Shown here in pieces: positions 33,020-41,612 of a stretch of DNA of 64,000 bases. Within the stretch, counting starts at the first letter, position 1. The number at the start of each line of letters is the position of its first letter. The notes below the pieces were generated by a model. The model made no database searches, had not been told where the DNA came from, and saw only the letters and a program-made list of their open reading frames with translations. This stretch comes from Corynebacterium pseudodiphtheriticum DSM 44287 (lineage in GTDB: Bacteria > Actinomycetota > Actinomycetes > Mycobacteriales > Mycobacteriaceae), in assembly GCF_000688415.1 (NCBI RefSeq), contig NZ_JIAH01000008.1, positions 62,001 through 126,000 on the forward strand. The letters are read 5' to 3'. Made by a program: the position numbers and the translations under genes.

Positions 33020-34750
33020 CTAGAACTTGCCGCTTTCGGCGCGCTGTGAGCCATCGACGTACACGGTTACTGGACCGTCTCGATTGGGGAACATAATCGG
33101 GATGCCCGCAGGGGTTGCGGTCGGCCGATCGGCCTTTCTTCCCGACGGATCGGTAACCACAATAGCTTCTGTGTTGCCGGGAATAGTCTCTGCAGCAATC
33201 TGGCCGGAATAATCTGTGATTTCTGCAAGTTCATCAATTACCAGCACGTTATCCGGAGAAATTTCTGCTGGCGCCGGTGGACGTTGGAGCCAGCCCGCAA
33301 ACAACATGCCCGTAATACCGACAGCAATGGTGGTCCGCACCAAGCCCGCCAGCAAGGCTACGATTATCCAGCCATATGTAATCGCAGCGGCCCACGGAGT
33401 GACCTCGATGGTTGCCAATGGAAGGTCTTGTGCCCAGCTCGCAACGCGGTAAATCCACCACACAACGGGTTCTGCGAGTTTCAGGGCAACAGCTTCTGCT
33501 GGAAAAGGTAGTGGCAACACGGCCAGAATGGTGGCAGTCAACCCAAGCAATAAGGCGATGCTGACCACGGGGGTAACCGCAACATTGGCGAGCACACTCA
33601 CCACCGAGACCCGGCCGGCCATGAGCGCCACGAGGGGCATGGTCACAATATCCGCGGCAATAGAAACCGCGAAAGCCCGGACGACCACATCAGGTAGTCG
33701 AATTCGCGCCAACGGCCGGTACAACAAGGGCACTAACGCGATGATTCCCGCGGTCGCTGCCACCGACAACGCAAAACCGAAAGTCACTGCCAAATCGCTG
33801 TCAATAAGCAAAAGAGTGATCACCGCAATGCTCAAAGCATGAATCGGTGGCATGCGGGAGGAATTCACAATGGCCGCAACTCCGACGAGACCGGTGATGC
33901 TTGCGCGCAACACAGATGGTGCCGGCCCCACCACACTGGCGTAGAAAGCCAATACCACTAGCGCTGCAATCGATTGGCCTACCGGACCACACCGTGCGAC
34001 ACGGGCGAGTATTACGGCAGCAGCCACAATCGTCGCCACATGCAAGCCACTCACTGCGGTGAGATGGCTTAATCCAGCATCGATATACATTTGGCGTTGC
34101 TGATCTGTCTGCGCACTTCTATCCCCCAGTACCATTCCCGGAACCAGGGCCGCGGTATGTTCACCGAGAAATTGTTGACTAGCTGCTTGCAAAGAATCAG
34201 AGATATTAGCCGCAAATTTGGCAAAACCGGTAGGAGGTTGTACTTCCAGGATCTCGCCACGGGCTACCACCGGGGCTAATCCAGGACGAGCAGATTCTTG
34301 ATATGTAGCATCAACCAATATCTGGGATCCGGGAGCTATTCCAGCTGGCTGTTGTGCTGTTTGTCTGGCGGTTTGTTGCACGGTGTCTGCATCCATGCCG
34401 GTGGTAGCCGGTTTAGTGAACAAAGCCAAGTTTGGCGCAAGACCATCTACCTTGACTGGAAAATAGTATCCGCCAAATTCTAGTGCCGTACCACGCCCGG
34501 CCACCGTGGCCGACAATTGCTCCGGATAAGAAAAAGCTGCTGCGCGACGCTGGCGGGTGGCTGCCATAAACAACGCTGCACCAGCCGCGGCTACTACCAG
34601 CATTGCGTGTTGCCAGTGCCCAGTGAATATGCACACCGCACCAACCACCACGAGTAATACAACCGCCCAACCTGGGCCTCCGGTTAAGATCACCAACAGC
34701 GCAACCGCCCAACTCGTCAGTGCACTAGGCAGCAAACGCAGATCTTGCAT
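33020..34750 (-). CDS. comEC: ComEC/Rec2-type membrane channel protein
   Basis: The 576-residue protein is dominated by membrane helices. It contains the Competence-domain signature (AGLSHLTAVSGLHVATIVAA, about residues 226-245; PSVLRASITGLVGVAA), preceded by an OB-like extracytoplasmic domain at about 60-190. ComEC forms the inner-membrane DNA uptake channel. The metallo-beta-lactamase domain found in full ComEC is absent; only about 80 residues follow the last membrane helices. This short form is usual in corynebacteria. It begins seven bases after comEA stops. Confidence 0.92.
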   Translation of the reverse strand: MQDLRLLPSALTSWAVALLVILTGGPGWAVVLLVVVGAVCIFTGHWQHAMLVVAAAGAALFMAATRQRRAAAFSYPEQLSATVAGRGTALEFGGYYFPVKVDGLAPNLALFTKPATTGMDADTVQQTARQTAQQPAGIAPGSQILVDATYQESARPGLAPVVARGEILEVQPPTGFAKFAANISDSLQAASQQFLGEHTAALVPGMVLGDRSAQTDQQRQMYIDAGLSHLTAVSGLHVATIVAAAVILARVARCGPVGQSIAALVVLAFYASVVGPAPSVLRASITGLVGVAAIVNSSRMPPIHALSIAVITLLLIDSDLAVTFGFALSVAATAGIIALVPLLYRPLARIRLPDVVVRAFAVSIAADIVTMPLVALMAGRVSVVSVLANVAVTPVVSIALLLGLTATILAVLPLPFPAEAVALKLAEPVVWWIYRVASWAQDLPLATIEVTPWAAAITYGWIIVALLAGLVRTTIAVGITGMLFAGWLQRPPAPAEISPDNVLVIDELAEITDYSGQIAAETIPGNTEAIVVTDPSGRKADRPTATPAGIPIMFPNRDGPVTVYVDGSQRAESGKF

Positions 34751-34757
34751 GGCTGGT

Positions 34758-35606
34758 TTATACCGTTACTTCATCTTTTAGCCGGGAAAACTTCGCCGGA
34801 CCAATCCCGGGCACCTCTAAAAGCTGATCTACAGCAGCAAAGCCACCATTCGCATCCCGAAACTCTATGATCGCAGCAGCTGTAGCTTCGCCTACGCCAT
34901 GTAACGACGTCAGCTCAGCAGCCGAGGCAGTATTCAATGGAATCGGACCAGTATTTGCACCTGGCCCTGTACCGGTGCTGCCGTTTCCTCCGCTGCTCTC
35001 GCTGTTCGGTGCAGCAGCTAAAGGAACAGGATCATTCGGACCAAGCACTACTAACTGTTGGCCATCACTGAGTCGTTCTGCATGATTGATGCGAACCAAA
35101 TCTGCTTCCGGCAACACACCCGCCACCGCCAGCGCGTCAGCGGCACGGGAACCTTCGGGAAGGGTCATTATTCCCGGGTTATGCACTAACCCCACTACCG
35201 AGACCACGATCTCTTCAACTCCGTGGGGACCCGCGGTGCCATCACCGGAAGTCTTGGCGCCTGCTGAGGCTTCCCCGGTTGTATCGTTCCTTGCAGTGGC
35301 ATCACCCGCTGCTCCAGATCCTGCAGTGTCATCCCCTGCAGAGTTCCCACCGGAGGCTGCAGCAGACCCTGCTGCCAGCGCAGCGAAATCCGGCTGCTCC
35401 GAATCCGACTTCCCCGAACCTAGTTCATCCGAGCTCAACGCCCACCACAGCACGCAGCCAATCAGCGCAAACACTGCCGCGGCAATCGCTGCGGTTTGCG
35501 ACAAAGAAAACCGTGGTTTGGGATAATCCACCGCCATGAGGTCTTCTTCTCCAGTCGGGCGGGTTAATTCCGCAATACGTTCTTTTAGGCGTGCTGTTGG
35601 GCTCAT
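34758..35606 (-). CDS. comEA: ComEA-like helix-hairpin-helix DNA-binding protein
   Basis: Starting at ATG 35604-35606 gives 282 residues: a cytoplasmic N-terminus, one membrane helix (AIAAAVFALIGCVLWWALSS), a long low-complexity Gly/Ala/Ser/Asp linker, a SLBB-like domain (VSVVGLVHNPGIMTLPEG, RAADALAVAGVLPEADLVRI), and the C-terminal helix-hairpin-helix pair (NTASAAELTSLHGVGEATAA, FREANGG-like FRDANGGFAAVDQLLEVPGI). ComEA binds incoming double-stranded DNA outside the membrane. The linker contains in-frame repeats of Gly-Asp-x-Thr/Ala-Ala type, in keeping with repeat expansion elsewhere in this genome. Confidence 0.92.
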   Translation of the reverse strand: MSPTARLKERIAELTRPTGEEDLMAVDYPKPRFSLSQTAAIAAAVFALIGCVLWWALSSDELGSGKSDSEQPDFAALAAGSAAASGGNSAGDDTAGSGAAGDATARNDTTGEASAGAKTSGDGTAGPHGVEEIVVSVVGLVHNPGIMTLPEGSRAADALAVAGVLPEADLVRINHAERLSDGQQLVVLGPNDPVPLAAAPNSESSGGNGSTGTGPGANTGPIPLNTASAAELTSLHGVGEATAAAIIEFRDANGGFAAVDQLLEVPGIGPAKFSRLKDEVTV

Positions 35607-35731
35607 GGCCGCGATATTAAAAGTACAAAAGAAGAAAAAGAATACGGCCGCCAACAAGCCTGTGAAAAATTACCTGACAGGTCAACACGCTGCAGCGTTC
35701 TGTGGATAACTAACGCACAAACAACGCTATT

Positions 35732-35787
35732 CTTATAAAACCGTGCTAGTAAAAGCGAGCTAATAAAAACAGGCTAATCTGCCACGG
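35732..35787. repeat. Degenerate 14-bp tandem repeat starting at the degV stop
   Basis: Units at 35732, 35746, 35760 and 35774 read CTTATAAAACCGTG, CTAGTAAAAGCGAG, CTAATAAAAACAGG and CTAATCTGCCACGG. The last contains the degV stop (CTA at 35774-35776, TAG on the gene strand). Because the unit is 14 bases, the repeated TAG/TAA falls into different frames downstream of the gene. Confidence 0.9.
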
Positions 35788-36583
35788 TAAAAACAGCAGA
35801 AACCCCGATCGCGCCGGTGCCGACATGCACTCGCAACACTTCACTCATCTCCATGACCATCACCGAAGAACCAGGAGCTAAGGCGTCGACAAGCAAGTCA
35901 TATAACGTCTCTGCTGCCTCTTCTGCCTCGCTATGCTGCACCGCGATAAACGCCGGCTCGCCAGCAGCCTGCTGAGAAATCAGCTCAACCAACTTGTTAA
36001 AGGCTTTGGTTTGGGTGCGGGTTTTCCCAACCAACTCCAACTTGCCTTCCTTAAACTGCATAATCGGCTTCGTCGCCAACAATGCGGTCGACAACATTGC
36101 CGTTGTCGTCGACAAACGACCTGAACGGCGCAGATCATCAATCCGGTGCAAATACACCCAAGTAGCAGAACGCGACAGGACCCCCAACGCAGCGTCATGA
36201 CATTCATCGAGGTCAGCGCCCTGTTGTGCGAGTTTCGCGGCCGTCATCACTGCCGCGCCCATTGCCATCGCGATCGCCGGTGAATCGATAAGGCGGATCT
36301 CATCATCGTCGAAAAGCCCCACTGCCGTCTGCGCAGAGTTCCACGTTGCAGACAACTCTTTTGGCAAATGCATCACCAGCACGCCGTCCCCCCGGCTGCG
36401 CTCTACCAACCGACCATAAGTTGCCGCCAACTCCAATGACGACAACCCCGCTGTGGAACGCTCTACCGAACCATCCTTGGCAGTTTTCTCCATCACGTGC
36501 AGATCCAACACAGTGATGCCAAGTTCTGCGATAACGTCCTCGCTCAAACTAGCTGAGGAATCCGTAACCACCTGAACCGCCAT
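35774..36583 (-). CDS. DegV family fatty-acid-binding protein
   Basis: This 269-residue protein has the DegV features: VQVVTDSSASLSEDVIAELG at the N-terminus, a central SPAIAMAMGAAVMTAA segment, and HIGTGAIGV-like VHVGTGAIGVSAVF near the end. DegV proteins (FakB type in Firmicutes) bind one fatty acid and present it to a kinase that makes acyl-phosphate. A FakA kinase gene is not seen in the window. It directly follows the phosphoglycerate-mutase-like gene, with no gap, and precedes a repeat array and comEA. Physiological role in corynebacteria is unproved. Confidence 0.9.
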   Translation of the reverse strand: MAVQVVTDSSASLSEDVIAELGITVLDLHVMEKTAKDGSVERSTAGLSSLELAATYGRLVERSRGDGVLVMHLPKELSATWNSAQTAVGLFDDDEIRLIDSPAIAMAMGAAVMTAAKLAQQGADLDECHDAALGVLSRSATWVYLHRIDDLRRSGRLSTTTAMLSTALLATKPIMQFKEGKLELVGKTRTQTKAFNKLVELISQQAAGEPAFIAVQHSEAEEAAETLYDLLVDALAPGSSVMVMEMSEVLRVHVGTGAIGVSAVFTVAD

Positions 36584-37261
36584 TTAGTCCCCTCGACCCA
36601 TATTCCAGCCTTCAAGAAACCACCGGGCACTACGCGCATCAGCCGTAGTCGAAAACCGCGGACTAGACTTCGCAGCATCCGAGTGCAATCCCGGGCGCGC
36701 GACCAGCTTGGCCCAATGTGTATTCTTCAGGCTCGTCAGCATGGGGAACTGCTCCACTTGCAAATCCAATAAAGCACAAGCCAACGCGGAAATCGCGCCA
36801 TTGTGAGCAACCAACAACACCCCACCGTCGTCCCAGTCGGAATACTCTTCCATCAGCTCGTCAACAACCGGACGGATACGCTTGGACACATCCACGCGAG
36901 ATTCGCCTCCCGGTGGAGTCCAGCGAGCATCATTGCGCCATTGCGCACGCGCTCCCGGATACTGCTCGTCAACCTCGGTACGAGCCAGACCTTGCCAGTC
37001 ACCCAAATGAGTCTCGCGCAAGCGTTTATCGGTAGTGACTTCCAGCCCCAAACGATCAGCAATATGACCGGCAGTGGTGGCCGCACGGCTTAAATCTGAA
37101 GCAACGATACGCGTGATGCGGACGTCGGCAAGCGACTCCGCTGCCTGGCGTGCCTGGGCGTGACCGCGTTCAGAAAGCTCGGTGTCCAACTGGCCCTGCA
37201 TCCGCCCGCTGGCGTTGTAGGTCGTCTCACCATGGCGGACGAGATACAGAGAGCGGGTCAT
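36584..37261 (-). CDS. Histidine phosphatase superfamily (phosphoglycerate-mutase-like)
   Basis: The 225-residue enzyme has the phosphohistidine motif LYLVRHGETTYNASGRMQGQ and the second catalytic His in VLLVAHNGAISALACALLDL, with RITRIVASDLSRAATTAGHI between. The branch includes glucosyl-3-phosphoglycerate phosphatases of mycobacteria and other small phosphatases; location after rsfS is conserved in actinobacteria (Gpm2/GpgP position). GpgP would connect it to methylglucose lipopolysaccharide synthesis, but substrate cannot be decided by sequence reading. It overlaps rsfS by four bases. Confidence 0.9.
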   Translation of the reverse strand: MTRSLYLVRHGETTYNASGRMQGQLDTELSERGHAQARQAAESLADVRITRIVASDLSRAATTAGHIADRLGLEVTTDKRLRETHLGDWQGLARTEVDEQYPGARAQWRNDARWTPPGGESRVDVSKRIRPVVDELMEEYSDWDDGGVLLVAHNGAISALACALLDLQVEQFPMLTSLKNTHWAKLVARPGLHSDAAKSSPRFSTTADARSARWFLEGWNMGRGD

Positions 37262-37716
37262 GAGCGCTCCTCGCCCACCACCGGAATATCATCGATAGCC
37301 TGGGCAGAACGCACCTGCGCACCGTCGAACTCAGAATAAGTACCCGGACGTGAATATTCCACGCCATCGACTTCTACCAGTGGGCAATCGCCATACAAGC
37401 GGTCCAGGCCATAAAAATCGCGTTCATCATTGTGCTGGACGTGCACGACAATATCGCCATAATCCAGCAACACCCAGCGATAATCACGCTGGCCTTCCCG
37501 ACGCAACGGCTTCCGGCCAGCGTCTTTCAGGTCTTCTTCAATCTCGTCGACGACAGCCTTAACCGCGCGCTCCGTATCCGCCGAAGCAATAATGAACACC
37601 TCGGTAATGCCCAGGACATCAGAAACGTCCATGGCAACGATATTGGCCGCAGATTTCTCATCAGCGGCGCGAACGGCCACACTCGTGAGTTCGCGAGCGG
37701 TATCAGTAGCGGTCAA
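37258..37716 (-). CDS. rsfS: Ribosomal silencing factor RsfS
   Basis: The 152-residue protein binds L14 and blocks subunit joining in starvation. Family motifs are AANIVAMDVSDVLGITEVFI, FIIASADTERAVKAVVDEIE and GQRDYRWVLLDYGDIVVHVQ. The start is most likely TTG at 37714-37716, where GAGGAAGG lies six bases upstream; the open frame continues to 37740 but with no better site. The order nadD-rsfS-phosphatase is conserved. A 16-bp tandem array lies upstream in the gap to nadD. Confidence 0.92.
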   Translation of the reverse strand: MTATDTARELTSVAVRAADEKSAANIVAMDVSDVLGITEVFIIASADTERAVKAVVDEIEEDLKDAGRKPLRREGQRDYRWVLLDYGDIVVHVQHNDERDFYGLDRLYGDCPLVEVDGVEYSRPGTYSEFDGAQVRSAQAIDDIPVVGEERS

Positions 37717-37748
37717 TGCGCACCTTCCTCTTTCTGGCAATAATTTCT

Positions 37749-37812
37749 TCTGACAGTAGTTAGCTCTGGCAGTAGCTTGTTCTGGCAGTAGCTTGTTTTG
37801 GGAATAACTTGT
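37749..37812. repeat. Degenerate 16-bp tandem repeat, 4 copies
   Basis: Units at 37749, 37765, 37781 and 37797 follow TCTGGCAGTAGCTTGT; the middle two are identical, and a partial fifth begins at 37813. The array lies between nadD and rsfS, where many relatives have little spacing, and would be transcribed if the two genes share an mRNA. Confidence 0.92.
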
Positions 37813-37913
37813 TTTTGACAGCGCACAGCTTCGTGGACTGTGCAGTGAGCGCCAAAGTTGGTCAAGCCCATGAATGGTCTAGTCACAGTTTCGCACGAAC
37901 TAGCCGGTTTGGG

Positions 37914-38558
37914 CTAGTTTTCCGCATATAAATTGTTCTTCGAGATATACTGCACCACCCCATCCGGAACCAAATACCACACCGGGCGGCCCTGTCCAGC
38001 GCGCTCGCGGATATCGGTAGACGAGATCGCAAGCGCCGGTACATCCACCAAATCTATGCGACGCTCATGAATATCCGGCAGCATCGCCTCAGACAACTCG
38101 TAGCCCGGGCGGGTTACCGCCACAAAACGCGCCATCTCGAACATCTCCTCCCACTTATGCCACGACACGATATTCGCCATGGCATCAGCACCCGTGATAA
38201 AAAACAGCTCGGCTTCCGGGTATTTTTCCCGCAAATCCCGCAGCGTATCGACGGTATAGGTAGCGCCAACACGGTCAATATCGACGCGGCTCACCCCAAA
38301 GCGCGGATTCGACGCAGTAGCAATCACCGTCATCAAATACCGCGCCTCTGCCGGGGTGACTTGCTTATCTGCTTTTTGCCAGGGCTGACCAGTAGGCACG
38401 AACAAGACGGTGTCCAAGCAAAACTGGTCCGCCACCTCACTTGCAGCAACCAAGTGACCGTTGTGGATCGGATCAAAAGTACCGCCCATGACGCCAATGC
38501 GCTGACGGGAACCGAGCATGCTAGCACGACAAACACCGCGATTATGAGGTTTAGCCAT
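37914..38558 (-). CDS. nadD: Nicotinate-nucleotide adenylyltransferase
   Basis: This enzyme joins nicotinate mononucleotide and ATP to form deamido-NAD. The nucleotidyltransferase motif [20 protein letters not shown] and the C-terminal [20 protein letters not shown] identify it. The ATG at 38556-38558 (214 residues) overlaps the stop of the cutinase-like frame in ATGGCTAA and is preferred; a start at 38519 just before the conserved core would remove 13 residues and also lacks a ribosome site. The upstream pseudogene could affect its translation by coupling. Confidence 0.93.
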   Translation of the reverse strand: MAKPHNRGVCRASMLGSRQRIGVMGGTFDPIHNGHLVAASEVADQFCLDTVLFVPTGQPWQKADKQVTPAEARYLMTVIATASNPRFGVSRVDIDRVGATYTVDTLRDLREKYPEAELFFITGADAMANIVSWHKWEEMFEMARFVAVTRPGYELSEAMLPDIHERRIDLVDVPALAISSTDIRERAGQGRPVWYLVPDGVVQYISKNNLYAEN

Positions 38559-39269
38559 GCACAATCCATTCTGCTAATTCATCGACCACGAGGCCATCGT
38601 TCGGATAATCAATGAGGAAATAATCACCGTGAATACCAGCTTCATCCCGCAAGGCAGCTACTGCAGAGAGCGGGGTGAGATCACAGGCGAAATCATCAGT
38701 CATACAGTAATTAATGCGCCGCACCGGAGCTAATTCCGGGCGTAACGACGGCGGCACCACTGCGAACCAGCAATGAGCCCGTTACCAACCCGTGGACTGC
38801 CCACGATAGAAGGATCGTCAGCGCCTAATTGCGGATTTCCAATATAAACCGCCCCGCGTAATTGGTTTTTCTGGTGCAAATATTTTTCCAGGTGGCTGAG
38901 CACAATCGAACCTTGCGAATAACCAAACACAATATAATCCGGGTGGCAGCCTGTGGAATCCTCAAAATCTTCCACGAAACCAGGTGCCTCGTCGATACCT
39001 GACCGCAAGCTCCCCACCACACCAGAAATTGCTTCATGCGCGATTACGCGCGGCGGGGTTTCCCGCAAAGTTTCTCCAAGACTGGCGGAAAACTCGAACG
39101 CATTCGGGTCACTACCGCGCTCAGCGAGCCCCGTGCAGCAGTAATCGCCAGCCTTGTTGCAGCACGGACTCGTAAGCATGAGGCAGTCATACCGGGGATT
39201 ATTCCAGCTCACATAATCAAATGCGAGCTGACTTATGGGCGGGTGTGACCAGTGCCCTGCAAAATCCAC
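38551..39269 (-). pseudogene. Cutinase-like serine esterase, frameshifted
   Basis: Two overlapping frames make one protein. The first (38730-39269) has the Cys-rich start DYCCTGLAERGSDPNAFEF and the nucleophile elbow YIVFGYSQGSIVL. The second (from about 38760 to 38551) continues RRINYCMTDDFACDLTPLSA and HGDYFLIDYPND, supplying the catalytic Asp and His expected of cutinases. They join near 38757-38762 by a -1 type shift, after GLIAGSQ. No signal peptide is seen; the first frame opens inside the proA 3' end. Cutinase relatives are secreted lipases or mycolate hydrolases. It is most simply a recent pseudogene, but a sequencing error or programmed frameshift cannot be excluded. The intact overlap with nadD suggests the second half is still in its original place. 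Confidence 0.7.
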
Positions 39270-40534
39270 TTGCTAGAGGTCAGCTCCGGCAAAGCCATGG
39301 GGCCGCGAGCGTGCAGTTTCTGGGTGGAAATACCAATCTCTGCACCCATGCCGTAAACCTCACCATCGGTGAAGGCAGTGGATGCATTCAGCATCACTGC
39401 AGCGGCATCGACCTCATTGGCGAACTTCTGCAAAATATCTGCATCTTGCGCGGCAATACCTTCGGTATGTCCGGTGCTCCACTTCTGAATGTGCGCGATA
39501 GCACCATCGACACCACCGACAACCTTGGCGTTAATGTCCATGGACAGGGATTCTTCTGCCCAATCTTCCTCAGTAGCTTGCACCGCGTTTTCCACACCGA
39601 AAGCGGAGAGCTCTTCGACATCACCATGAATAGTTACTGCAGCATCCTGTAGTGCGCGTACAACCTGTAGCTTGTCTTCATCACTCAATGCGGAATCCAG
39701 CAGTACAGTCTCGGTGGAGTTACACACCGAGGTACGACGGGTCTTTCCGTTAACCACCATCGCGATGCCCTTGTCAAGATCTGCCGATTTATCAATATAA
39801 AAATGGCAGTTCCCAGTACCGGTTTCGATGGTCGGTACAGTAGCACCCAACACAACCGCGTTAATCAGGCCAGCACCACCGCGTGGAATAACGAGATCCA
39901 CAAGGCCACGAGCAGTAATCAGATCCTGCACGGAGTCACGGGTCTCACAAGGCAAAAGCTGCACGGCTTCACGTGGGTGACCCAATTTTTCCAGAGTGTC
40001 CTGCAAAAGTTCCACCAACTGCTTGTTGGACTCACGAGCGGACTTTGAACCGCGCAACAACGGCACATTACCTGACTTAATGGCCAGGCCAAATGCATCC
40101 ACAGTGACGTTAGGACGAGCCTCATAGACCATGCCCATAACACCAAGCGGGACACGCACCTGCTTCATCTCAATGCCGTTGTCCATGGTGGAACCTTGCA
40201 GAATCTCGCCTACCGGATCCTGCAAGCCAGCGACCAGACGCAAGCCATTAGCGATACCCGCGATGCGCTCTTCATCCAAACGCAAGCGATCTAACAGCTG
40301 ATCACTCAGGCCAGCTTCTTTACCATTGACGATATCGCGCTCATTAGCGCCAAGAATAATAGAAGTGTTATCCAGCAAATGCTGGGCCGCAGTTTCCAAA
40401 ATTTCATTCTTCTGCGGAGTTGAAAGTTGGGCAATCACCGGGGCCACGTCCTTAGCGGCACGGGCCTTGGTGAGAACCTCTTCGCGCTCCTGGGCGCGTT
40501 CGGGCGACAAGTTTTCTGTAGCTTTGTCAGTCAT
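39233..40534 (-). CDS. proA: Gamma-glutamyl phosphate reductase
   Basis: This 433-residue aldehyde-dehydrogenase-fold enzyme reduces glutamyl-5-phosphate to the semialdehyde in proline synthesis. Visible motifs are VRVPLGVMGMVYEARPNVTV, LRGSKSARESNKQLVELLQD, the catalytic Cys in KTRRTSVCNSTETVLLD, and FTDGEVYGMGAEIGISTQKL at the end. It lies downstream of the dehydrogenase gene and proB, the known corynebacterial order proB-unkdh-proA. Its 3' end is overlapped by the first codons of the cutinase-like frame. Confidence 0.96.
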   Translation of the reverse strand: MTDKATENLSPERAQEREEVLTKARAAKDVAPVIAQLSTPQKNEILETAAQHLLDNTSIILGANERDIVNGKEAGLSDQLLDRLRLDEERIAGIANGLRLVAGLQDPVGEILQGSTMDNGIEMKQVRVPLGVMGMVYEARPNVTVDAFGLAIKSGNVPLLRGSKSARESNKQLVELLQDTLEKLGHPREAVQLLPCETRDSVQDLITARGLVDLVIPRGGAGLINAVVLGATVPTIETGTGNCHFYIDKSADLDKGIAMVVNGKTRRTSVCNSTETVLLDSALSDEDKLQVVRALQDAAVTIHGDVEELSAFGVENAVQATEEDWAEESLSMDINAKVVGGVDGAIAHIQKWSTGHTEGIAAQDADILQKFANEVDAAAVMLNASTAFTDGEVYGMGAEIGISTQKLHARGPMALPELTSSKWILQGTGHTRP

Positions 40535-40600
40535 GTCGCCCAGTATACGTATTTAACAGCCTGCTTCCAGGCTTAAATAAAACGGCTGTCCGGCTTAGTA

Positions 40601-40646
40601 GGCCGCTGAAATTATGAAGGCTGCTGAAATTAATAGCCTGCTGCAA
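40601..40646. repeat. Degenerate 18-bp repeat spanning a stop codon
   Basis: GGCCGCTGAAATTATGAA (40601-40618) is followed by GGCTGCTGAAATTAATA (40619-40635) and then GCCTGCTGC. The second unit contains the TAA stop of the dehydrogenase gene (40630-40632), and the third lies in its last codons, so the array appears to derive from the gene's own 3' end. Confidence 0.75.
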
Positions 40647-41538
40647 CATCAACTTCCGTCGGCATCTTCTCGCCAGCCGCGAAAGCTTCCATATTTTTCA
40701 GCATGTGCGCGCCGATGCGCTTACGCACCGAATACAGCGGGTTCGCCAAATGTGGAGTGATGACGCATTCCGGGATCTTCCACAACGGGTGCCCATCCGG
40801 CAATGGTTCAGGTTCAGTGACATCCAAACCAGCACCAGCGATGACACCATCACGGAGTGCGTCGACAAGATCATCGGTGTTGACCAAAGGTCCACGACCC
40901 ACATTCACGACGACGGCGCTATCTTTCATCTTCGCAAAAGCATTGGCATCCACAATATGGTGGGTTTCCTCGGTCAACGGCATCAGCAGCACAAAGTAGT
41001 CCGCGCGCGGCCACACCGAATCCAACTCAGTGCTTGGCACGGTCTCATCCGCACCTTCAACGGGGTTACCGGAGCGATTAACCGCAATAATCTCCGGGCC
41101 AAAGCCAGAGAGCATGTTAATTAATTCCGCGCCAATTCCACCCGCACCGATAATGGCAACGGTAGAATCTTCGCACAAAAATCGCGTCTTAGCTTCTAGC
41201 TCCTCCTGCAACCAAGTTTCCGCCTGCGTGGACGGTTTGTGTGCATGCAGTTGCGCCAAAAGAAGCGCAATCGCAGACTCTGCCACGGTCTTGTCGTACA
41301 GGCCGGCAGCATTTGCCCACCGGGCCGACGACGCCTTCATCTGGTCGACGAAAGCATCCACGCCGGCCAGGTGCAGCTGCACAAAACCAAGGGATTCTGG
41401 AATCTCCGGCAGCTCATCCGGCTTACCGTTAAACAACATGCAGTCCGCGTCGTCGATGTCGTCGACAAGCGTGTGGCCGGCGTCTTCTAGGGTCTTTTGT
41501 ACTTTATCCCAGCTGTGCGGGTACATAAGAAACTTCAT
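40630..41538 (-). CDS. unkdh: D-isomer-specific 2-hydroxyacid dehydrogenase
   Basis: The 302-residue protein has the NAD-binding loop VAIIGAGGIGAELINML (about residues 128-144), the family signature FAKMKDSAVVVNVGRGPLVN and the catalytic residues in GLDVTEPEPLPDGHPLW and CVITPHLANPLY. It reduces 2-oxoacids to D-2-hydroxyacids; the substrate is unknown. In C. glutamicum a gene of this type of unknown function (unkdh) lies between proB and proA, as here, which supports the symbol. The last codons form part of a small repeat array. Confidence 0.9.
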   Translation of the reverse strand: MKFLMYPHSWDKVQKTLEDAGHTLVDDIDDADCMLFNGKPDELPEIPESLGFVQLHLAGVDAFVDQMKASSARWANAAGLYDKTVAESAIALLLAQLHAHKPSTQAETWLQEELEAKTRFLCEDSTVAIIGAGGIGAELINMLSGFGPEIIAVNRSGNPVEGADETVPSTELDSVWPRADYFVLLMPLTEETHHIVDANAFAKMKDSAVVVNVGRGPLVNTDDLVDALRDGVIAGAGLDVTEPEPLPDGHPLWKIPECVITPHLANPLYSVRKRIGAHMLKNMEAFAAGEKMPTEVDVAAGY

Positions 41539-41612
41539 GGCCCCCAGGTTACCGGGATTTTCGGCGAAGCAACCAATCCTAGCTTCTTCGCCACAACTTC
41601 AAGACACCAGTT

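Noticed and set aside
38730-38780. Programmed -1 frameshift in the cutinase-like gene
   Set aside because: No clear slippery heptamer or downstream pseudoknot was seen at the junction, so a pseudogene or sequence error is the simpler reading.
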